This document shows, one piece after another, positions 16,821-24,572 of a stretch of DNA of 64,000 nt. The DNA lies in assembly GCA_937889595.1 (NCBI GenBank), contig CALAOR010000079.1, forward strand, positions 107,117-171,116, read 5' to 3'. The notes under the pieces are model-generated. The model saw nothing but the letters and a program-made list of their open reading frames with translations, had not been told where the DNA came from and did no database searches. Made by a program: the position numbers and the translations under genes. How positions within the stretch are numbered: the first letter of the stretch is position 1; each line of letters opens with the position of its first letter. Source of the stretch: an uncultured bacterium. Lineage in GTDB: Bacteria; Oederibacteriota; PGYV01; Palsa-1178.

Positions 16821-17591
16821 TCAAACATTGATATCGGTGGTTTTATTGAAAAAATCCAGCGCTATCCTTGCGAAATCATAATTTCTCGTCAGCATGGTCA
16901 TGTGTCCGCCTTTATCAAATAAATGCGACTCAAATCTATTGCTTTTCTTTTTTAAACCGTCTACTATGCCTTCCATGCCCGGCACGGCTTCATCTGTCCT
17001 GCTTCCTGTCAGCAATACGGGCATTTTAATTTCCTCCAGGTCCTTGTGATATAATTTTTGCCCTGTTTTTGCGGCGTTTAGGAGCATTTGAGTGTCCATG
17101 TCCACTACTTTTTCCCACTTAAAACCGTGAAGCATGAACCATGCAAATCCCATTTCGCCGTTTTTCTCCGCGAGCCTTGCCTGCTTTATACTGCCCGCCA
17201 TTTCAACCGGGATTTTTTCTCCTATGAAACTGTCGCAGATGAGTTTTATTACAAGCCCGGGCCTTTCCAGGGCCAGGTTCAAACCGACTAAAGCGCCTCC
17301 GCTTGTGCCTATGACATACGCGCGGTCAACCCCGAGCCTTTCAAACAGGGCCGCCGCGACTTTTGAATTCTCGAACCAGAAATCCTGCGGCAGAGTTTCA
17401 GCCTTTTCCGATTTGCCGTGACCCGGATAATCAAAAGTAAATACCTTAAAACGTTTCCCATAAAATCTTTTTATTTCTTTTTTAAACATGGCAGATGCCG
17501 TGGAATTGCCGTGAAGAAGCAGAAGATAGGGCCCCTTCTTCCCATAGGTGTTGAAATACACTTTCTTTTCATTGTACTTAAAAAAAGGCAT
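16821..17591 (-). CDS. Alpha/beta-fold hydrolase
   Basis: The 256-residue protein has the canonical alpha/beta hydrolase layout: oxyanion segment LLLHGNSTASAMF, FDYPGHGKSEK, nucleophile elbow GTSGGALVG near residue 96, acid residue in GSRTDEAVPG near residue 200, and catalytic His in KGGHMTML. No signal peptide is present, so it is cytoplasmic. AAGGAG lies 7 bases upstream of the ATG. It is 47 bases ahead of the MetH reactivation gene on the same strand, but no link to methionine metabolism can be read from sequence. Substrate unknown. Confidence 0.85.
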   Translation of the reverse strand: MPFFKYNEKKVYFNTYGKKGPYLLLLHGNSTASAMFKKEIKRFYGKRFKVFTFDYPGHGKSEKAETLPQDFWFENSKVAAALFERLGVDRAYVIGTSGGALVGLNLALERPGLVIKLICDSFIGEKIPVEMAGSIKQARLAEKNGEMGFAWFMLHGFKWEKVVDMDTQMLLNAAKTGQKLYHKDLEEIKMPVLLTGSRTDEAVPGMEGIVDGLKKKSNRFESHLFDKGGHMTMLTRNYDFARIALDFFNKTTDINV

Positions 17592-17749
17592 TTATGTCTC
17601 CTTAAAAATAAACGGTCATTTGTTTATGTTTTATTGTATAACGAAAAACGGGATTTGTAAATTTATTTAGACACTACCGTAAAGACATCCTCCGGCGTGG
17701 GTAATTTTTACATATGAATCAGGCGCATGTGTACCTGGGCAAATAAGCA

Positions 17750-17785
17750 AACAGGCCGGCGGCTGTTTCTGGCCGCCGGCCTGTT
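17750..17785 (-). terminator. Rho-independent terminator
   Basis: Perfect GC-rich arms AACAGGCCGGCGGC (17750-17763) and GCCGCCGGCCTGTT (17772-17785) enclose an 8-base loop. The site lies 27 bases past the stop of the small secreted protein gene at 17813. A/T tracts on both sides suggest it could work in either direction. Confidence 0.8.
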
Positions 17786-17812
17786 TTTAATGGGATTATA
17801 TGGATTAAAACA

Positions 17813-18325
17813 TCATGAATTCAAATTTAAAAGCCGGATCGCAGCCTGTGCTTCCGCCGCGTTTTTATAGATCCATTTTAAGTATTGTGTGCCTTGTCCA
17901 TTAATAACCAGCCTGTATTTCTGCCATCCATTATCCTTATATTGTATGGCCTGGATCCTCCCGTTTAAAGTAAAAATCATTACACCTGCGTCAGAACCCC
18001 TCCACCAGAATTCAAGCTCCGTGGGCCCTTCCACAACCACCGGTATGTTCCCAAAAACAGCGCAGCTGACCGCGTCTATGCCGTCGGGCATGGGACTGTC
18101 ATTTTTAAGAATAGGTTTATTTTCCGCAGGATCTTCGTTCTCGGAAACTGGCTGATATCCCATAGAACTGTCATATTGCCCGATACTTGCCATCTGTACC
18201 GGCTCTTCGGCGCGCAGGACTGCCGCAGACAAAAACATTAAAAACGCGGCTGAGACCAATACTGCCGCCGTTAATATACTGCCGTTTGTTCCCTTAATTG
18301 CCGGTCTTTCATCCGCTTGCATCAT
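17813..18325 (-). CDS. Small secreted beta-sandwich protein, paralogue 1
   Basis: About 170 residues, with an N-terminal signal or anchor segment (ILTAAVLVSAAFLMFLSAAVLRA). The mature part contains SCAVFGNIPVVVEGPTELEFWW, then IFTLNGRIQAIQYKDNGWQKY, then LKWIYKN near the C terminus. This order (GPGTLSFWW-like, FYIDG-like, WQ, TLRWxYxKD-like) matches a small beta-sandwich repeat common in large secreted proteins of Planctomycetes and other environmental bacteria; here it stands alone. A near-identical paralogue lies at 19897-20391, with a sigma-54 activator between them. A strong sigma-54 promoter is 40 bases upstream, so expression should depend on an activator. Function unknown. Confidence 0.75.
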   Translation of the reverse strand: MMQADERPAIKGTNGSILTAAVLVSAAFLMFLSAAVLRAEEPVQMASIGQYDSSMGYQPVSENEDPAENKPILKNDSPMPDGIDAVSCAVFGNIPVVVEGPTELEFWWRGSDAGVMIFTLNGRIQAIQYKDNGWQKYRLVINGQGTQYLKWIYKNAAEAQAAIRLLNLNS

Positions 18326-18365
18326 TTTTATCCACCGCCGTTATTTGATTTGTTAGGTGAATAAT

Positions 18366-18381
18366 AGCAATTAGCATGCCA
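18366..18381 (-). promoter_or_regulatory. Sigma-54 (-24/-12) promoter of the small secreted protein gene
   Basis: On the minus strand the sequence reads TGGCATGCTAATTGCT: GG and GC are 10 bases apart and nearly every consensus base (TGGCACGN4TTGCW) matches. The predicted start is near 18354, about 29 bases before the first ATG of 17813-18325. The adjacent gene encodes a sigma-54 activator. Confidence 0.85.
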
Positions 18382-18432
18382 TGACGAAAACCTTTAAAAC
18401 AATAGTATTTGTTGCGGATAGAAAAGGGTTTA

Positions 18433-18448
18433 TTATCATTTATGATAA
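18433..18448. promoter_or_regulatory. Palindrome, candidate enhancer site for the sigma-54 activator
   Basis: TTATCATTTATGATAA has 7-base perfect arms around a 2-base centre. It sits about 52 bases upstream of the sigma-54 promoter at 18366-18381, inside the gap after the activator gene. It has no T-run, which argues against a terminator. Enhancer function is inferred from position. Confidence 0.5.
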
Positions 18449-18460
18449 CAGGTATGAGAA

Positions 18461-19819
18461 TTAAGAAATGTTGTGCTTTTTTATTTTCCTGTAAAGGTTG
18501 GCAACACTTATATGCAAGGATTCCGCAGTTCTTATCCTGTCATTACCGCATTTAATCATCACTGATCTTATAAACTCTTTTTCCATAAACCCCATATAAT
18601 CATCCAGACTCATATTTTCCTCGCTTCCGGAAATCGGCGCTAAACAGACGTTATTTATCGAAGTTTCTCTGTCCTGTATATACTGCGGCAGGTCCTCGGG
18701 GGTAATGACAATCCTGTTTTCCGACAACACTACAGCCCTCTCAATGACATTTAAAAGTTCCCTCACGTTCCCGGGCCAATCATAGGCGCATAACGCGTCC
18801 AACGCATGCTGGTTTATTTGCTTGAAACATGCCGCCTCAGGCAGTACCCTGCTATGTTTTAAAAAATAATCGCAAAGCATCGGTACATCATCAATGCGGT
18901 CTTTCAATAAAGGGAGTTTTATCATTATGGCGGAAAGCCTGTAGAAAAGATCCTTCCTGAATCTTCCGGCGCGCATCTCTTCTTTAACGTTCTTGTTCGT
19001 CGCCGCCACGATCCTTACATTCACTTTTATTTCCTTGTCCCCGCCGATACGCATGAACTTCCCGGTTTCAAGAGCTCGAAGAAGCTTTGCCTGGGCAGAT
19101 GGGTCTATTTCGCCTATCTCATCTATGAAAAGCGTGCCTTTATCCGCCACTTCAAAGAGCCCCCTTTTTTCCCCATAGGCACCGGTGTAAGCGCCCTTTT
19201 CATGACCGAAGAACTCGTTTTCCAGCAGTTCCTTGGGGATTGCGCCGCAGTTAACCGGTATGAAAGGCTCTTCAGCGCGGGCGCTGGCTTTATGTATGCC
19301 GTAGGCCACAAGTTCCTTGCCTGTTCCGCTTTCCCCCTCTATGAGCACGGATATGTCGGATGGGGCTACTTTGCTTATAAAATTTATTATAAATTTTATT
19401 TTATCATTATTGCCTATAATGCCGAAATCAGCCATAGAAGGAACAATTACGCAGTTGTGAATTTCCTTAATGTGTTTTTCCATGATACTTTTAAAATGCG
19501 TTATACCGCATTGCGGCATAACGCATTCATCTGCGCCGGATTTAAGTATACGGTTTATGAGGTCCCCGTCCGTAGATTCAGGCAGGATAAAGATGATGGA
19601 GGTATCGGGAATACGGTGCTTTATATCAAGAAATGCATCGACAGCCTCTTCGTTTTTCCCAATATCAGCTTCAACAATAATGATATCACCGGGAATGATG
19701 CGCTTCTCATCCATGGGCCATTGAACCTTTTCAACCTTAATGTCGGTATTTAAGTGCATAAAATACACACCCAAAAAATCAAACTTTGCTGCCACATCCC
19801 CTACTTGCAGTATCCTCAT
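18461..19819 (-). CDS. Sigma-54-dependent activator with degenerate receiver domain
   Basis: The 452-residue NtrC-type protein has an N-terminal receiver-like domain (1-120), a AAA+ domain (about 133-370) and a Fis-type helix-turn-helix (about 420-452, RTAESLHISVANLYRKIKK). The AAA+ motifs are Walker A GESGTGKELVA, GAYTGA (the sigma-54 contact loop, with Tyr for Phe), Walker B GTLFIDEIGE, and the R-finger region FRKDLFYRLS. In the receiver the phospho-acceptor Asp is Glu50 (DIIIVEADI), and the conserved switch Lys is not seen where expected. It may therefore be constitutively active or controlled by binding rather than phosphorylation (inference). It lies between two paralogous secreted-protein genes and probably drives the sigma-54 promoter at 18366. 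Confidence 0.9.
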   Translation of the reverse strand: MRILQVGDVAAKFDFLGVYFMHLNTDIKVEKVQWPMDEKRIIPGDIIIVEADIGKNEEAVDAFLDIKHRIPDTSIIFILPESTDGDLINRILKSGADECVMPQCGITHFKSIMEKHIKEIHNCVIVPSMADFGIIGNNDKIKFIINFISKVAPSDISVLIEGESGTGKELVAYGIHKASARAEEPFIPVNCGAIPKELLENEFFGHEKGAYTGAYGEKRGLFEVADKGTLFIDEIGEIDPSAQAKLLRALETGKFMRIGGDKEIKVNVRIVAATNKNVKEEMRAGRFRKDLFYRLSAIMIKLPLLKDRIDDVPMLCDYFLKHSRVLPEAACFKQINQHALDALCAYDWPGNVRELLNVIERAVVLSENRIVITPEDLPQYIQDRETSINNVCLAPISGSEENMSLDDYMGFMEKEFIRSVMIKCGNDRIRTAESLHISVANLYRKIKKHNIS

Positions 19820-19896
19820 TTTACCCGCCTTATTGCCTAATAACAGCTAAAAATTATAATAGCATACTATCGCGGATAGGCAGATAAGCTGGAATT

Positions 19897-20391
19897 TTAA
19901 GGCTGTATTGAAGCGTACCCTTCTGCCGAGGCTTTATAAACCCACTTCAAGTGCTGCGCACCCTTTTTATTAATAGTTAATTTGTATTTTATCCATCCAT
20001 TGTCCTTATACTGTACCGCCTGAATACTGCCGTTTAAAACAAAAAGCATTGTTCCCGCGTTAGAACCCCTCCACCAGAACTCAATCACTGTGGGGCCATC
20101 CACAACTACCGGTATGTTCCCAAAAATAGCGCAACTGGAAGCGTCTATACCGGCGGGCATGGAACTGAAATTCTCAGCAGGAGGCGTGTTTCCGGTTGAA
20201 TCATTATTTTCCGTGGCAGCCGTATACCGCATCGAACCGTCATATTGCCCGACGTTTGCCAGCTGTACCGGTTCTTCGGCGCGCAGGAGTACCGTAGGTA
20301 AAAAGTCCGTAAGAACTGCCGCGGACAATACCATAATTAATAATATACTGTTTCCGGTCTTTTTCATTTTCACATTTTTATTCGTTTGCAT
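19897..20391 (-). CDS. Small secreted beta-sandwich protein, paralogue 2
   Basis: The 164-residue paralogue of 17813-18325 has the same plan: positively charged N terminus, hydrophobic segment, RAEEPVQLANVGQYD, a variable linker, then SSCAIFGNIPVVVDGPT, EFWWRGSNAGTML, VQYKDNGWIKYKL and LKWVYKASAEG. The conserved block is far more similar between the copies than the linker, suggesting a folded domain held by a flexible tether. It precedes the sigma-54 activator by 77 bases on the same strand. I did not find a convincing sigma-54 promoter upstream of it. Confidence 0.75.
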   Translation of the reverse strand: MQTNKNVKMKKTGNSILLIMVLSAAVLTDFLPTVLLRAEEPVQLANVGQYDGSMRYTAATENNDSTGNTPPAENFSSMPAGIDASSCAIFGNIPVVVDGPTVIEFWWRGSNAGTMLFVLNGSIQAVQYKDNGWIKYKLTINKKGAQHLKWVYKASAEGYASIQP

Positions 20392-20757
20392 TACATATAT
20401 CCGTCAGGGATTATTTTTCAATTTCATCGCCAAAACGCGGAAAAATTGTGTTTTTCCGGCCGTTTGCTGATTGATGTTCCATTTTTTTTGCATCGGCGCT
20501 TTTCTCCGGATAATCCGCTTTAAACCGGGACGCGCCGCAGTCAGTTGATAATTTTGCCCTATTATGCTTATGAGTATACCCGGACACGACCTGCTGATAA
20601 AGAACGATATTCGTCTTTATTCGGACTTTTTTCACCTGCGGTTAACCCTTTCGGATTGCTTTTTGGCCGATGAGTTTTTGATCACCATGGATTTTACGGC
20701 ATAAAAAAAACCCGCTTTTGCGGGTTTTTTTACTTATATTATCTGTTTTCCGGTTAT
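20392..20757. other. Intergenic region between paralogue 2 and hydE
   Basis: 366 bases without a convincing gene. A 74-codon minus-strand frame (20411-20635, GTG start) has no clear ribosome site or family resemblance. Some stem potential exists at 20500-20600, but it did not match a riboswitch class I know. The hydE terminator is at 20705-20730. Confidence 0.5.
20705..20730 (-). terminator. Rho-independent terminator of the maturase operon
   Basis: AAAAAACCCGC, four T, then GCGGGTTTTTT forms a perfect hairpin with runs on both sides. It lies 28 bases beyond the hydE stop codon. Confidence 0.85.
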
Positions 20758-21795
20758 TTAAGTATTTTTTGAATATCCTTTGCTCTTCACTATGCGTTTC
20801 CCCGCGGCCTTTGCTATTGCCGTTGTGCAGCCGGCGCACTTGCCGTATTCTTCCGAAATACAAATCTTATTATCATAAAGTTTATAACTTTCCCTGTACT
20901 TTGAAGGCGTGAAATTCGGCATTATCACATTTGCGCCGATTTTCAGCGCCTGCTGGCGCCCGTCAGGCGCTATTGTTCCCATGGCGGTTGTTGCAGGCAG
21001 GTTGGATTTTGGCAATATGAGCCTTATCAAAGCAAGTGTCTTTAGCGTCGGAAATATATCCGTGTTTTTATGGTTTCTTAGGGGCGTATCCTGGTGGGCA
21101 AGAAACGGGCCTATGCCCACCATGGCAGGGTTGAGCTTAATAAAATATAACAGGTCATCTGCAATGGCTCCTACAGACTGGCCGGGCAGGCCCACCATAA
21201 TGCCCGTACCAACCTCATACCCGAGTTTTTTAAGCGTGATTAGGCATTTTTTTCTGTATTCCAGGTCATCATCGGGGTGAAGTCGCCTGAACAGATCATG
21301 GTCAGTGGTCTCTATGCGCAACAGATACCTGTCGGCGCCCGCCTTTATAAATTCCCTGTAAACCGCAGGTTCCCTCTCTCCTATTGAAAGTGTTATTGCC
21401 ATGTTTAAATCTTCATGGATCCTTTTAACCGCCTCGAGCACAACCTTATCATATCCCGGGTCCTCGCCTGACTGCAGCACAGCCGTAAGCGAACCGCATT
21501 TTTTCATGTAAGAGGCGGCTTCCAAAATTTCCTCAAGCGTCATCCTGTAACGCCCGACTTTCCTGTTTGCTTTATTAATACCGCAGTATAGGCAGCTCTT
21601 ACGGCAATAATTTGAAAATTCTATGATGCCGCGTATATAAACTTTATCGCCGAAGTGGCGCCTGCATACAAGCGCGGATTCGTCAAAAACAGGCTTAAAC
21701 TCCTCCCGTGTAGGTATGGAAAGAAGAAAAGTCAAGCCGTCTTTTGTTATATTGCCGTCTTTGATACCTTTCAGTGTTTTTTCAATTCCAGTCAT
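20758..21795 (-). CDS. hydE: [FeFe]-hydrogenase maturase HydE (radical SAM)
   Basis: HydE acts in assembly of the [2Fe] H-subcluster on the HydG product. The start at 21795 (MTGIEKTLKG, 345 residues) has a GGAG site 8 bases upstream; a longer frame to 21861 adds residues atypical of the family. The radical-SAM cluster motif is CRKSCLYCG. A GLPGQS segment, LAHQDTPL and PATTAMGTI follow as in HydE/BioB-like barrels. The C terminus has an extra EYGKCAGCTTAIAK motif. It follows hydF by 75 bases and ends the operon at a strong terminator. Confidence 0.93.
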   Translation of the reverse strand: MTGIEKTLKGIKDGNITKDGLTFLLSIPTREEFKPVFDESALVCRRHFGDKVYIRGIIEFSNYCRKSCLYCGINKANRKVGRYRMTLEEILEAASYMKKCGSLTAVLQSGEDPGYDKVVLEAVKRIHEDLNMAITLSIGEREPAVYREFIKAGADRYLLRIETTDHDLFRRLHPDDDLEYRKKCLITLKKLGYEVGTGIMVGLPGQSVGAIADDLLYFIKLNPAMVGIGPFLAHQDTPLRNHKNTDIFPTLKTLALIRLILPKSNLPATTAMGTIAPDGRQQALKIGANVIMPNFTPSKYRESYKLYDNKICISEEYGKCAGCTTAIAKAAGKRIVKSKGYSKNT

Positions 21796-21870
21796 TTTTA
21801 TTTCTCCGTTTTCTCCCGGCATACCCGGCAGCGCCTTCAAATCCGCAATCCAAAAATCCACATTCCACGA

Positions 21871-23085
21871 TCAAAATATCCCCTGCGTTTCCGGAAACGG
21901 CGCAATCACCCGTTTTAAAACGCCCTGAACATACGAGATTGCAACCCCGTAATTGGTTATTGGAATACCCAAGGTCCTGCAATCCGATATCCTTGCCATC
22001 ATTTCCTGTTTGTTTATCATACAGCCGCCGCAGGCTATTGCAAGTTTATACTGATTAACGTCACGGCTTAAATACGGTCCTGCATTGACCTCAAACTCTA
22101 TATTTTTCCCTGTATACTGCCTTATCCAACGTGGTATTTTTACCCTTCCTATATCGTCTGCCTGGCTGTGATGAGAACAGGCCTCAAGCATTAAAACCTT
22201 ATCTCCGTCCTGAAGCCGGTCTATGGCTTTAACACCCCTGACAAATTCAGCCAAATCACCCTTAAGTCTTGAAAAAAGTATTGAAAATGTGGATAACTTT
22301 ATGTCAACAGGAACATCACCTGCAGTCTTAAGAACTACCTGCGAATCGCATATGACAAGACCCGGTTTTGTGGATAAGTTTTGAAGCGCAAACTGAAGTT
22401 CCCTGTCCTTCACTACCATGGGCACAGCATCATTATCAAGGCAGTCCCTTATGACCTGTACCTGTGGTAAGATCAGCCGTCCTTTCGGAGCCCCAAGGTC
22501 GATTGGGACAACCAAGACAACAAAATCACCCGGGCTAATCAGGTCCCCTATTATTGATTTGTTTTCAACTGAAATTTTTGACCCTATTTTTATCAATATT
22601 TCCCTTGCTTCGTCAATGTTTTTTCCTAATGTACAGCTTAAAGAAAAAAATATAACCCCCCTTTCTTTTAAGGCATTTTCTTTTTGTTCATCCTTTGCTT
22701 CAACATCAATTTTATTGAAGAATACCACGACTTCTTTAACCTTGGATTTGAGTTCTTTTATGAGGTCATCATCATACGAATTATAGCCGAGATAAGTGGT
22801 AATTATAACCGCGAGATTGATGTGCCGGATTATCTCCCTTGTCTTTGCCACCCTCTTGTCCCCAAGCTCGCCTTCATCATCTATGCCAGCAGTATCATAG
22901 ATGTAAACCGGCCCTAAACCAGCCACTTCCATAGCCTTACCAACCGGGTCGGTTGTAGTGCCTGGAGACTTATCCACAATGGCCAAATCCTGCCCTGTCA
23001 GAGCATTAATAAATGAGGATTTTCCGGCATTTCGCCTGCCGAAAATACCTATATGAAGCCTGTTAGCTATTGGGGTCTCATTCAT
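21871..23085 (-). CDS. hydF: [FeFe]-hydrogenase maturase HydF (GTPase scaffold)
   Basis: HydF carries the [2Fe] precursor and delivers it to apo-HydA. The start at 23085 (MNETPIANRLH, 404 residues) is preceded by AGAGGTG. The Era-like GTPase domain shows GIFGRRNAGKSSFIN (P-loop), SPGTTTDP, and IYDTAGIDD. A dimerisation region and a C-terminal cluster domain follow, with CSHHSQADDIGRVKIPRW and ACGGCM. The usual CxH...HCxxC pattern is therefore CSH...ACGGC: the three cysteines are kept while the variable second His is Ala. It lies between aspA and hydE. Confidence 0.94.
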   Translation of the reverse strand: MNETPIANRLHIGIFGRRNAGKSSFINALTGQDLAIVDKSPGTTTDPVGKAMEVAGLGPVYIYDTAGIDDEGELGDKRVAKTREIIRHINLAVIITTYLGYNSYDDDLIKELKSKVKEVVVFFNKIDVEAKDEQKENALKERGVIFFSLSCTLGKNIDEAREILIKIGSKISVENKSIIGDLISPGDFVVLVVPIDLGAPKGRLILPQVQVIRDCLDNDAVPMVVKDRELQFALQNLSTKPGLVICDSQVVLKTAGDVPVDIKLSTFSILFSRLKGDLAEFVRGVKAIDRLQDGDKVLMLEACSHHSQADDIGRVKIPRWIRQYTGKNIEFEVNAGPYLSRDVNQYKLAIACGGCMINKQEMMARISDCRTLGIPITNYGVAISYVQGVLKRVIAPFPETQGIF

Positions 23086-23159
23086 GGCATTACACCTCTC
23101 CATAGAGTATTAAAGACAAGAGATTGGTAACTGGAGGACAAATTAAGCCTCAAACAATA

Positions 23160-24548
23160 TTATTCCTTCTTAAAACCCAGCATCATCATCCTGTCGGATC
23201 TCACCAACTCATCATACTTTTGAGCAGTTAAAATTCCGTCTTCGGCCAATATGTCCCTTACCGGCCTGTTGGTTTTTTTATGTTTCTCATAGGCCAAAGC
23301 CGCCCTGTCATGGCCTATGTATTGACTTAAATAAGTCATAATGGCGATTGAATTGGCCAGGTTTTTTGTTATTTTCGACTCATTAAGTTTGATTCCCCTG
23401 ACAACCTTCATATCCAGCGCCAGCGCCGCCTCTTTGATAAGCCTTAAGTTTTTAAGTATAAGATGCGCGACAAGCGGATAAAACTGGTTCAGTTCCATAT
23501 TTCCCATGGCAGATGCCATGGATAATGTCAGGTCATTTGCCATGACCTGCAGGCATGACTGTGTGACGTATTCAGGGATAACAGGGTTTACTTTACCGGG
23601 CATTATGGTTGACCCTTCCTGCATGGCCGGCAGTATAAATTCGCCAATACCGCCTTCAGGGCCGGATGAGAGAATCCGGAAATCCTCGGAAATTTTCATA
23701 AGATTAACGGCCGCCGCTTTTATGATGCCTGAAACTTCCACAATAGAGTCGAGGTTCTGCGTGGCGTCAATCAGGTTTTCAGCCCTGGAAATATTCAGGC
23801 CCGTGAGTTCCTTTAGTTTTTCCGCAGCTAAAAATATGTATTCTTTTGGCGCGTTAAAACCCGTGCCTATGGCAGTGCCGCCAAGATTGACCGTCTTGAT
23901 CCTTTCCCTGCACTTGAAGACCCGCCATCTGTCGCGGCCTATGGCCTCGGCATAAGCCGAGAACTGCATGCCCACTGTCAGGGGAAGCGCGTCCTGCATT
24001 TCCGTGCGTCCGAGTTTCACTATGTTTGAAAATTCCTTTTCTTTTGCCTGAAGGCTTTCCTGCATTGACATAAATACAGCTTCAAGGTCATTTAAGTAAA
24101 ATAACACCGCTGTCCTTAAAGCCGTGGGAAAAGTGTCGTTTGTTGACTGGTGCATGTTTACATCGTCCAGCGGGCTTAAAAAAGAATATTCCCCTTTGTC
24201 CATGCCTGCCATGGAAAGGGCGCGGTTTGCTATCACTTCATTTATATTCATGTTCACAGACGTTCCTGCGCCGCCGGATAACGGATTAACGACTATATCG
24301 CCGTATGTTTCATGTTCCAGCATATCGTCTATCGCCGACAAGATCGCGTCTGCTTTGTCTGCGTCAAGCGATTTGATCTCTTTGTTTGCAAGCACGCATG
24401 CTTTTTTGACAAGAAAATATGACTTTATGAAGTACCTGTCAATTTCTTCGCCTTTGCCGAAGTTCTCAAGTGCGCGAACAGTGTTTATGCCGTAATAACA
24501 GTCATCGGGGATGTCTTTTGTCCCGAGAAAATCCTTTTCCTGCCTCAT
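23160..24548 (-). CDS. aspA: Aspartate ammonia-lyase
   Basis: The 462-residue member of the fumarase/aspartase superfamily should deaminate aspartate to fumarate and ammonia. Seen are GGAGTSVNMNINEVIANRA near residue 90, HQSTNDTFPTA, GRTEMQDALPLTVG, GGTAIGTGFNAPKEY, and the superfamily signature GSTIMPGKVNPVIPE near residue 320, whose mobile loop Ser is followed by Thr. It is embedded between hydG and hydF on the same strand, an arrangement I recall from other hydrogenase maturation clusters. It may supply ammonia or fumarate during maturation, but that is inference; ordinary aspartate catabolism is also possible. Confidence 0.9.
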   Translation of the reverse strand: MRQEKDFLGTKDIPDDCYYGINTVRALENFGKGEEIDRYFIKSYFLVKKACVLANKEIKSLDADKADAILSAIDDMLEHETYGDIVVNPLSGGAGTSVNMNINEVIANRALSMAGMDKGEYSFLSPLDDVNMHQSTNDTFPTALRTAVLFYLNDLEAVFMSMQESLQAKEKEFSNIVKLGRTEMQDALPLTVGMQFSAYAEAIGRDRWRVFKCRERIKTVNLGGTAIGTGFNAPKEYIFLAAEKLKELTGLNISRAENLIDATQNLDSIVEVSGIIKAAAVNLMKISEDFRILSSGPEGGIGEFILPAMQEGSTIMPGKVNPVIPEYVTQSCLQVMANDLTLSMASAMGNMELNQFYPLVAHLILKNLRLIKEAALALDMKVVRGIKLNESKITKNLANSIAIMTYLSQYIGHDRAALAYEKHKKTNRPVRDILAEDGILTAQKYDELVRSDRMMMLGFKKE

Positions 24549-24572
24549 GCGCCCATCTCCAATATTATTGGT

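Noticed and set aside
20461..20490. Possible sigma-54 promoter upstream of paralogue 2 (TGGAACATCAATCAGC on the minus strand)
   Set aside because: GG-GC spacing is 11, not 10, and the -24 element is poor.
20411..20635. 74-codon minus-strand frame before paralogue 2
   Set aside because: GTG start with weak ribosome site, mixed charged composition, no recognisable domain. Possible but unsupported.
20392..20640. Possible riboswitch upstream of paralogue 2
   Set aside because: A few GGGCAAA and GC-rich segments hinted at a cyclic-di-GMP fold, but the conserved core positions do not match.
23160..24548. Reading this gene as class II fumarase
   Set aside because: Sequence around the signature (VIPEYVTQ) and the NPLSGGAGTSVNMN segment look more like aspartase, but the distinction rests on few residues.
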